Shown here one piece after another: positions 12,261 through 20,221 of a stretch of DNA of 64,000 nt. Both the position numbers and the translations under genes were made by a program. Source of the DNA: Gavia stellata (Eukaryota; Chordata; Aves; Gaviiformes; Gaviidae). Position 1 is the first letter of the stretch. Every line of letters begins with the position of its first letter. The DNA is taken from assembly GCF_030936135.1 (NCBI RefSeq), contig NC_082620.1, forward strand, positions 2,666,001 through 2,730,000, in the 5' to 3' direction. The notes below the pieces were generated by a model, which was given only the letters and a program-made list of their open reading frames with translations, was not told the DNA's origin and did no database searches.

Positions 12261-12447
12261 AGAATCACAGAATCACTAAGGTTGGAAAAGACCTGTAAGA
12301 TCATCAAGTCCAACCACCAACCCAACCCCACCATGCCCACTAAACCATGTCCCACAATGCCTTGGCCACACGTTCCTTGAACACCTCCAGGGATGGTGAC
12401 TCCACCACTTCCCTGGGCAGCCTCTTCCAGTGCTTCACCACTCTGGT
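12261..12447 (-). mobile_element. CR1 LINE, 3' end fragment
   Basis: Read on the - strand this is the 3' terminus of a CR1 non-LTR retrotransposon: the end of ORF2 coding for ...[12 protein letters not shown]-like residues, the short 3'UTR and the terminal TTTTCCAACCTTAGTGATTC followed by the CR1 octamer. It is severely 5'-truncated, as is usual for CR1. It is nearly identical to the other copies in this window although the DNA around it is strongly distorted in composition, so it either inserted later or escaped whatever shaped its surroundings. Confidence 0.93.
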
Positions 12448-14640
12448 TCTACACTCTACTCCAAGCTACAGCTAGTTTGCTGCTTCCGCCCAGTTCTGTT
12501 CGCTACAATACACAGCCTCGGTTTGCTAGGACTTGACCGTCTCCGGTCTTACAGACAGCCCAAAACAAAAACCTCCCTCGAGATGGGATTTTACACCCTC
12601 ACCACCGTGGGGGTTCACCTCTTTCCCTCTTTTAAAACCTGCTTGTTTCAGAGCTGCCCACACAGTTGCCTCTCTCACTCCTAAAGCGATGTCGGAGCCC
12701 AGGTAGCTCCAGGAACATTTAGGCAGGGCAAGGTGCCCCATGGATCATGGGTCTATCTCTCTTGACCTAGATTTCATCCACAGACTTTACCTTCTCACTG
12801 TACAGTCACATCTTTAGGTTCAACAGCAAGATTAGAGGGTTCACTGTTTAATCCTAACACTCCTTTGACAGTGACCTGCACTAGATCGATCGAATTTGAC
12901 CAGTGCTGTCTCCAATTAAAGCTTTAGGCTTTACCACTTGGCCTAAAGACCAAGCTTTAGGCTTTACCACTTGGCCAAGTTTGGCCACGTAGCTTTTAGG
13001 TCTTCCTCTAGGTTTTTTCTGCTACAGCGCAAAGCCTTGGGCTTATCTAACTTACTACCTGTCGCAATATTTCTTTATGTTATATGTCATGCTTACGTGC
13101 TCCAATTAAGCTTCCAGCCTGCTGAGAACTTACTGAGACTTTTTTAAAAAGGTATAAGCCTGTTTGTTAGATGTCCAAAACTTAGACCGTCCTTTATCGC
13201 TTTAGACTAACATACCGGTAACAGCTTCTCTTAATGTGCAAAGATGAAAACAGGCACCTGCTACCTTACCCATGGGCAGTCTAAGGTCAAAGGCTTCACA
13301 AGTGACAGGTTGGCAGTTTAAAGAAGTTAAACATTGGACAGGGGGATCGTTCTGCCAAGGGACATCTACCTTTTCATATTTTAGGGCACAGTAATAGGCT
13401 ACCCTGTTAGCTTGGACTGCTCAAATATTTGCTCTGTCCAGCCTAATAGGGTAGCATTCTCCTAACTTTTTAGCATTTTTTTCCCTTTAGGTGTCAAACT
13501 GGTGTTGCTCATCTCACTTAAAGGTGACAGGTGTAATAAAAGCAACCTTCTTCATTTTAAATTTTTTTTTACAAAGAGGTTTGTTTTTTTTTTTAAGGTT
13601 TAGAGTTACACCCTGACCTACCGTACTTTGAAACTTGACGGTTTTAACTGTGTAGGGAACAGTTTTCAAACTTGCCCGAGGCCACTTGAAAGTTTCCAAG
13701 TAAGTGGCCAATGTTTGAAAGGGTTGAAGGTTGGGCAGGTAGATCAGGTTAAAACCTACCCGTCCGACTGAGATTCTCTCTACCATTGACCCTAGGTTAC
13801 AGTTGTCGCTTAGCCTCAAAGTTCATCTAGCAGAAGGACAGAGGGGAAAGCAAAACCTACCTTTGGATAGATGTTATCTCACAAACTTCAGACTGCTAGG
13901 TTTTTAAAATCTACCTCCCCGACTCTTTCACAATCTACCTGCATTCCTCTAGAGAGGCAGACCTCTGTACAGTTTTAACGTTTGCAGCTTTATAAAAAAA
14001 AAACCAAAACACCAACCCAAAAAACCTTCCAGGCTGGGACCCCAGCAAAACCCAACACCTTACAGGTTGTTGGAATTTTTTTACATGTCATTATTTACAT
14101 CTACCTCTTCAAGGCATTACCTTTTGGCACTTGCATCTGCCTAGTCGGTCTCTAGAAAAAGTTTTATTTGCTACCTAGGTCCACCTCTTTTGGCGTTTGT
14201 TACAGTCGGTTTACTCCTCATTTCTATTTATGCAACTTGTTTCCCTCCTTTGAACAAAAAAGTCACGTCCCAGATCCAAAAAAGGTCACGATTTGTTGTC
14301 TTCCAGCTCACAATGGCCACCTTAGACTCTTTCACCTTGGCAAGGGTAATTACTTTCTCATGGAAACTTTATAATATCCTGGGATATCCTGGGAACCAAG
14401 ACTTGCTGTTTCCCGAGGTGCCAGACTGGTGCCAGAGCCCAGCCCGTATAGCCTTGCCCTGGGGGTGCCGGTCCCACATCCCACTGCCAGCTGGGAACGC
14501 CGAGCTGCCTAGGGTCACCCTTCCTAGTTACATTTCAGAAGGTCCAAGCAGCTGGGCTTTCGTTACTTCTTCAACCTCTACCTTAGCCTCGAAAGGATTG
14601 CCTGGAGATTCTACCACTTCTGCCATGAGAGAAAATTAAA
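12448..14640. repeat. Block F of the AT-rich tract: rightmost, GC near 42%
   Basis: Composition approaches normal, but local self-copying continues. There is a 25-nt direct repeat (12919-12943 and 12952-12976), an imperfect 22-bp foldback with 18 matches (13398-13419 with 13434-13455) and GGCCACTT / AAGTGGCC near 13680-13710. Recurrent ACCTACC, AAGGTT and CTTTAGG words are shared with the block to its left. An A-rich run at about 14637-14652 marks the approximate right end. No exon is recognised. Confidence 0.5.
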
Positions 14641-14659
14641 AAAAAAAAAACCAACCCAA

Positions 14660-15800
14660 ACCCCCAGAAGTTTCACCTAAAGCATGTGGGCTCTTCAGTG
14701 ATGCCCCTGAGCAGAATCTAACACTTCCACATTATGATCTCATCGCTGGTCAGTGGATGGGGAAGAGTCCTGGGCTTGCCCCTGACGCTGTCGATTCCTA
14801 CACCCTACGGACCATCGCAGGCTGCGTGGGACACGGCCCACTGGGTACCACCTTCCAGCGCCGAGGCTTGCCGTAGACCGCGGTGATGCCCAGCGCTCCC
14901 ACGCCCATCAAACCACCATCAAGGAGGGGACACGGCGTACCCGTGGATATACACATATGACATGACAGCACGTCGCAATACGACAGGCTGCGACGCTGGC
15001 CAGCGCCTCCCGCACGCTTGGGGTCCTGCTCCCCAGCCCCTCCGCTGTCCCCCCGGTACACGCTGGAACACCCCACAGAGGAAGGGTCACACCCCACATC
15101 GTTCACGTTGACAAACGCAGCCTGTATCTTCCCGTCCCAGGCAGCATGGGCCCCATGCAAGCGCCCCGACCGCCCGACCCCAGTCCTGCTTCGTACGCAG
15201 GCACTACACACAGGGCATCCCCCTCCACACATCCCACCGACAGGCATTTATTACCCCGCCACATCACGGGCACCATCGCTTTGCCGTAGGACTCAGCAGA
15301 ACATTCCCAGACCCTTGAAAACATTCCCACCCCGCGCCCCTGCTTTGCCCCAAGCCACAGCCCAGGCAAGCAGCTCGCACGGCCCCGCTGCTCTCGCCCG
15401 CGCGCTCGATGCCCACCGCAGGTCCGGCACAGGTCGCCGGGCTGGCAGCAGCATGACTCCTAAGCCGGGCGCCGTCCATCATGTCCCCCACCGAGCTCGA
15501 GGCACTGCTGTTTGTCTCTGCTTGTCGTCGTCCTCCTCCCGCTGCGAGGCTCCCCGCTGGGCTCCGGCAGCCACGGCGAGATGATGGTGCAGCGTTGCCA
15601 CCACCTCCCCGAGGCTCCGGCATGGCGGGCGGCTCTGCCCAGGGGTTCACAACCCGGCACCCGTCGGTGCCTCTTCACACCCGCTCCCATAAACACGGCC
15701 GCCTCTTTCCCCGGCAAACCCCATCTCCCCCATGGCAGCCCCGGCTCCTCCCGGCGACCCCGCAGCCAGGACACACACACCACTCCACTGGCCCCCCGTC
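14660..15800. other. Intergenic GC-rich DNA, nothing recognised
   Basis: Normal GC-rich avian DNA between the AT-rich tract and the elastase-like pseudo-exon. Many overlapping open frames on both strands reflect high GC content only. Confidence 0.5.
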
Positions 15801-15802
15801 AC

Positions 15803-15904
15803 CTTGTTTCTCCAGCCACCGTGGAAGACCCACGGTAAGATGCTCAGCTTCTGGGCCACGTCGCAGGTCCTGGAGCCGGAGCTGGCGATGCCGTGCAGCT
15901 CCCA
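15803..15904 (-). pseudogene. Decayed elastase-like (CELA2/CTRC type) exon
   Basis: On the - strand a frame reads WELHGIASSGSRTCDVAQKL followed by SIL... and ends WRNK directly before a GT donor at 15802-15801. It resembles the penultimate exon of chymotrypsin-like elastases, whose human CELA2A form is [20 protein letters not shown]...WINS. The donor sits at the same codon boundary as in the neighbouring intact CTRC exon. The first 32 bases match that CTRC exon at about 27 positions; the second half is poorly conserved, with the TRVSAYIDW core lost. The GDSGGP part expected upstream is not recognisable, so the exon is broken. It lies where mammals carry CELA2A/CELA2B. VHGI-like residues favour a CELA2 origin, but an old partial duplicate of CTRC is possible. 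Confidence 0.55.
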
Positions 15905-16175
15905 GGTCCCCCAGCTCCACCCAGGGTCCCTTGAGCCCCCAGGACCAATCAGCCCCCCTCAAGCCCCCACGACCAACCCAGTTCCCTCCAGACCCCTATT
16001 AAAAATCAGCTGTCCTCAAGTAGCCCAGGGCCAGCAAGGTCCCCTGAGACCTCCCAGGGCCAGCCAAGTCCCCTAAAGCAGCCTGGGATCTACCAAGTCC
16101 CCTAGAGCCCCCCAAGTGCCAACTGGGTTCCTTAGAGCCCCCCAGGGCCACCTGGCCAGAGCCCAGCCCCTCTCT
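15905..16175. repeat. Minisatellite, about 33-37 bp degenerate unit
   Basis: Degenerate tandem units of the form CCCAGGGCCAGC-AAGTCCCCT-AGAGCC repeat across this stretch, directly next to the pseudo-exon and downstream of the CTRC 3' end. The array may have replaced the upstream part of the decayed elastase exon. Confidence 0.6.
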
Positions 16176-16414
16176 CCCCAGGCCACCAGCCAAGCCTCGA
16201 GCCCCTACACACCATGGGCATGGCTCCCAATCCCCCTCCCCGCAACAGGGGCGGCTTGCGGGATGGCTGCCCACTCCGCCCTCCCCGGGACCCTGGCCAG
16301 CCCCGCTGCACGACTCAGGGGACCCTCAGGAGCACACGGGCCAAACCTCGGCATCGCTGCAGACAGCCCCTGGCCCCAGCACGTGCCCTTGCCAAAGAAC
16401 CAGCGGGAGACATG

Positions 16415-16476
16415 AGGACAGCACAGCACTTTTGTCTTTATCGCACTCGAGAGTCGTTGCACCGCGTGCCGCGTCC
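16415..16476 (-). terminator. CTRC: CTRC 3'UTR and poly(A) signal
   Basis: The CTRC stop is followed on the - strand by a very short 3'UTR containing GATAAA, RC at about 16437-16442, a known variant hexamer. Pancreatic protease genes typically have short 3'UTRs. No AATAAA lies closer. Confidence 0.5.
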
Positions 16477-18492
16477 TCAGTTTGCGCTCATTTTCTGCCA
16501 ATGACAAGACACGGGGGGGGTCGCGGTGAGACCCTCGGCTGGGTGGGCAAGGGGACAGCGGGCTCAGCCCCTCCACGGGGGGAGAGGCAGGGGCACCCAC
16601 CTCGTTGATCCAGTCGATGTAGGCGGACACCCGCGTGAAGACCGTTGGCTTCTTGGCCGTGTTGCAGCCCAGCCCAGAGCCGAAGCTGACGATGCCGTCT
16701 ACCTCCCAGAGCCCCTCGCGCTGGCAGTTCAGGGGACCGCCCGAATCCCCCTGCCCAGACGGACAGATAGACACTCAACACCTGCTCCAGGGCACCCCAC
16801 CGATGCACCCCCACCTTCCTCCGAGCCACCCACCACCGCAGCTCCAGCCCCTCTCCTCCCACACTTCCCACTGGGTCCACAGCCCCGCACCACTTGGGCA
16901 CCCCTGCCAACCCATCCCCTCCCTGCACCCACACAATCACTGAGGTTGGAAAAGACCTGTAAGACCATCAAGTCCAACCACCAACCCAACCCCACCATGC
17001 CCTCTAAACCATGTCCCACAGTGCCACGTCCACACGTTCCTTGAACACCTCCAGTGATGGTGACTCCACCACCTCCCTGGGCAGCTTATTCCAGTGCTTC
17101 ACTGCCCTCCCAGTAAAGACATTTTTCCTAATATCCAGCCTGAACCTCCCCTGGCACAACTTGAGGCCATTTCCTCTCGTTCTATTGCTAGTTACGTGGG
17201 AGAAGAGACCAACACCCACCTCCCCACAACCCCCTTTCAGGTAATTGTAGAGAGTGATGAGGTCTCCCCTCATCCCCCTCTTCTCCAGACTGAACACCCC
17301 CAGCTCCCTCAGCCGCTCCTCATCAGACTTGTGCTCCAGACCCCTCACCAGCTCCGTTCACCACCCCACCCTTGGCCGTGGGCAGCCACCCCCCCATGGT
17401 GCCAGCACTCACATTGCAGCCGGAGACGACGCCGTCACCGCCAGCGCACACCATGGTGGTGCGCACGGTGCTGCCCCACCAGTCCCTCTGGGAGCAGATC
17501 TCGTGGTCCACCACGGGCAGCAGTGCCTGTTGCAGGACGTCGGCCAGGGGCCCGCTCGCTGCAACGACAGCCACACCTCGCACCCTGCGCCCGCAACCCC
17601 CAGCTCCTCCCTGGGGACCCCCCCGGACCCTGGGGACGCTTACTCCAGAGGCGTCCCCAGCCGGTGATGTAGCAGGGGTAGTTGTTCTCCAGCGTCAGGC
17701 CAGCGGGCGGCAGGCAGGCAGCCTGGATGTTCTCGTTCTCTTCCACCTCCTGCACCAGCTTGATCAGGGCAATGTCATTGCTGCGGGGAGAGCCGTTATG
17801 GGGACAGGAGACCCCGAGCCGTGATGCCCCCCGCCCGCCCCGACACCTCCTGTCCCCTACATGATGAAGAAGGAGTTCCACTTCTCGTGCACGATGATCT
17901 TCTCCACGCCCACGGCCACCGAGCCCGGCTCATCCTCCTCCGACAGGACCTGCTTGCCCAGCACTACGCGGTACGTCAGGCTAGAGCTGCCAGGGGAAGA
18001 GAGGGGGGCATCAGTCTCCACAAACACCTTGCCCCCCCGATGCAGACCCCCCCCGACACCCCAGCACCCACCTGATGCAGTGGGCGGCTGTCAGCACCCA
18101 GTTGGGGGCAATGAGGGTCCCGCCGCATGTGTGGTGCCAAGCCCCAGAGCGGGTGTACTGCAGCGAGATCTGCGACGGCATGGGCACGGCGTCAGCGCGG
18201 GGATGTCCCTGGCCCCCTCCCCATCCCCGCGCCCCATCTTACCTGCCACGGCCAGCTGTGGGGCTGGGCATCTTCGCCGCCCACCACGCGGGTGCCCAGC
18301 AGCGGTGGCACGGCCGGCTGACCGCATCCGTAAGCTGCGTGACACCCAGCAAAGGGACATCAGCGGCCGCCTGTGCCCCTGTGCCCGGGGCCACAGCGGG
18401 CGCTGGGTGCCCGTCCCCGCTGCTCCATCCCCTCCCCACCGCCCGCACCCACCGTAGCCCAGCAGCACGGCGAGACACACAGCCCCCAGCAT
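16477..18492 (-). CDS. CTRC: Chymotrypsin C (caldecrin), complete, 8 coding exons
   Basis: Secreted pancreatic serine protease of family S1 that regulates activation and degradation of trypsinogen and other zymogens. Exons on the - strand: 18492-18453, 18334-18243, 18169-18072, 17986-17861, 17780-17644, 17558-17413, 16750-16601, 16494-16477. All have AG/GT borders and the phases close to 268 codons plus TGA, the same length as human CTRC. Signal peptide is about residues 1-16, propeptide 17-29, activation site R29-V30 before [15 protein letters not shown]. The catalytic triad is H74 (LTAAHC), D121 (NDIAL) and S216 (GDSGG). CTRC rather than elastase 2 is indicated by the MLG start, RLW at the exon 5-6 junction, [21 protein letters not shown] and the ending DWINEKMSAN. 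A CR1 fragment sits in the intron before the serine exon. The gene lies between EFHD2 and CASP9 as in human. Confidence 0.95.
16931..17355 (-). mobile_element. CR1 LINE, 3' fragment in CTRC intron 6
   Basis: About 420 bases of CR1 in the same orientation as CTRC. Read on the - strand it covers the end of ORF2 ([19 protein letters not shown]-type residues through [13 protein letters not shown]) and the 3' terminus. It is 5'-truncated. It lies wholly between the exons at 17413-17558 and 16601-16750, so it does not break the gene. Confidence 0.95.
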
Positions 18493-18533
18493 GGTCGCAC
18501 AGTCCCGAAGCGCCGCGGCAGGGCCACTCGCCC

Positions 18534-18541
18534 CTCTTATA
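18534..18541 (-). promoter_or_regulatory. CTRC: CTRC TATA box
   Basis: TATAAGAG on the - strand lies 42-49 bases upstream of the CTRC ATG. With the usual spacing, transcription would start near 18505-18512 and leave a 5'UTR of only about 15-20 bases, typical of pancreatic digestive-enzyme genes. Confidence 0.8.
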
Positions 18542-18588
18542 GTGCCCGCCACCACTGGGGACCTTGGTGTCACCCCTCCTGCCACTGA

Positions 18589-18606
18589 CATATGGTGACT
18601 GTCCCA
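18589..18606. promoter_or_regulatory. CTRC: Candidate PTF1-type acinar element of CTRC
   Basis: An E-box CATATG (18589-18594) is followed one helical turn later by GTCCCA (18601-18606), about 50-65 bases upstream of the TATA box. PTF1 sites of acinar genes pair CANNTG with a TTTCCCA-like TC box at about this spacing. The TC half is imperfect, so this is a suggestion from sequence only. Confidence 0.3.
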
Positions 18607-19262
18607 CGCCAGGGGGGTCCGGGGGCTCCCCAGCCCCATTGCCCCGTCTTATCACCCTTGCCCATCCCACCTGGGAACGACCACATCTGCCCGTCGTGTG
18701 CTGGCACCACACCACGGCACGGCAGGGTCGCCTGGCCCCAACTTGGGCACGGGCAGGTCCCTCTTGGGGGACAGCTGGTGGGCAGCCCCCCGCCCATGCT
18801 GCTCTCCGTGGGGTGCCAGGCAGTCCCATTGCACCCCAACCTCAAGCACCAGCCGCCCCAGGACGTGGCCCCCCCCCAGCCCGCCGCCCCCATGCCGCTG
18901 CAGGGCCAAGGTCCCCTTATCTCACGTTCCACGTGGCCAAGGCCGGCTACATCGCCGTGGGTGCCTGCGGGGCCGGGGGGGGCAGCCCCTGGGCACACGG
19001 GCAGATGCCAGCAGGGATGCTGAAGACCTTCGATAACGCCACATCCACACACCTGGATCAGGCCCCCGCTGCTTCCCACGCCAACGACCTGGCGCTGCCA
19101 CGGCTTGCCCCTGTTCTCCGCTGCCCGGCCGGGGGGGGCCGGCTCCAGCTGCAGTGACCGGGTGTCCACAGCTGGACCCTGCTCCTTCCCCCCACCCGAG
19201 CCCCCGACACTGACATGACGCACCACGGCAGCACCCCGGCGCCCTGCACAGACACCCAGCAC
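18607..19262. other. Intergenic between CTRC promoter and EFHD2 3' end
   Basis: GC-rich DNA of about 650 bases. The CTRC upstream region and the EFHD2 poly(A) flank meet here. I see no further exon, repeat or RNA gene. Confidence 0.5.
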
Positions 19263-19264
19263 GC

Positions 19265-20221
19265 TTACGAAATATAATATTTATTTGGGATTAAAATAAA
19301 AAAAACAAAACACACCCCCCCCCGCCCCGGTACCGCTGCACGGGGGACACTGCGGGACAGACGCGCCTCTTTACAGCTCCCCCAGAAACATGTGAGCCTT
19401 GATCGACCGACGGGAACCGCTCGTGGCTACAACATTCGCCCTCCTGGGCTGAACACAACACGAAAAAACGTAATACAGCTTGGCGAGCCAGCAGCTGCCT
19501 TTCCGTACGCCTTTTACCAAAATAAAGAGACACAGGCAGGCGGGTGCAGCACTGCTCGGACCCACGGGAGCTGCACGCCAGCGGGGTGGGCTCCCACCCG
19601 AGTGCCGCACACACGGACCCTGGACACACACAACACACACAGCTCCTCCGCCAGCACCCGGCCCTCACCACGCTCACCCACAGCGCTTTCGGCGCAGGCG
19701 TCACGGCGCGTAGTGGTGAGGCAGCCACACGTGGCAATGCCAACAGGCACTGAGCTGGCGTGGCCACCGCGACGCTCACCCGGGCAAGCCCCCGTCGTCC
19801 TGCAAACCTCACAGTGCATGCACAACACACGACAAGCCGGGGACAGGCGTCCCGGGCACGGCTCCCCCGGGACTTGGCAGCAGCAACCTCTGGCACGGCC
19901 GCGGGCAAGGGACAGGGTGCTGCTGCCCGTGACGCTGCCCCTCGGGGAAGGAGCAGCTCGGCGGGGGGGCACGCTGGGGACGCAGCAGGGCATGAACAAC
20001 ACCTACAGACACCACAACAAGGGCAGGGGGGAGCTGGGGCTGACTGGGCTCTGCCAGCAAGGCAGGCACTGTGCCGAGCCCGGGCCAGGAGCCTGCCAGC
20101 AGCCCAGCCTTCGGGCAGTCACAGGCGGCACACGGCTTGGGGAGTGCTCCCGGCACGGTTGGCACACGCGGCATTCCCGGCCCGGGCGCCGCAGACCAGT
20201 CCTGCCCAGCCCCGCGCCCCG
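19265..20221 (-). other. EFHD2: EFHD2 3'UTR with poly(A) signal
   Basis: From the EFHD2 stop the - strand continues about 940 bases to AATAAA (RC at 19280-19285) in an A/T-rich patch unlike the GC-rich surroundings. Cleavage is inferred near 19265. A long open frame on the + strand across this region is antisense GC-bias only. Confidence 0.7.

Larger units (their letters stand above)
3346..14640. repeat. AT-rich, foldback-dense tract of unknown origin
   Basis: About 11.3 kb without a recognisable gene. Three things are directly visible. First, composition: GC is near 12-25% in sampled lines of the left half and about 42% in sampled lines near 11.3 and 13.3 kb, while CG dinucleotides are almost missing until about 9 kb. 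Second, word use: each block is dominated by a few short words together with their reverse complements. Third, short perfect inverted repeats are frequent, for example 7467-7490, 6921-6944 and the 24-nt arms at 4504-4527 and 4606-4629; there are also local direct repeats. No regular period was found, so it is not a simple satellite. The left edge is sharp and the right edge grades into normal DNA. A CR1 copy at 12261-12447 looks undistorted. It may be a decayed low-complexity expansion, a product of repeated local template switching, or a consensus error. I know of no named family that fits. Confidence 0.75.

Noticed and set aside
3346-14640. Telomere-like, retroviral or Polinton-type origin of the AT-rich tract
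   Set aside because: No TTAGGG arrays, no terminal repeats, and no polymerase, capsid, envelope or integrase frames; open frames are short throughout.
15037-15051. GDSGG encoded on the - strand, like a serine-protease active site
   Set aside because: The flanking residues (CSSVYR before, AGEQ after) do not match the family, no neighbouring splice sites fit, and it lies on the wrong side of the elastase-like exon at 15803-15904.
16477-18492. Identification of the protease as CELA2A rather than CTRC
   Set aside because: The elastase-like PPAG in the middle is outweighed by the CTRC-type start, the RLW junction, [15 protein letters not shown], the WINEKM ending, identical 268-residue length and position next to EFHD2.
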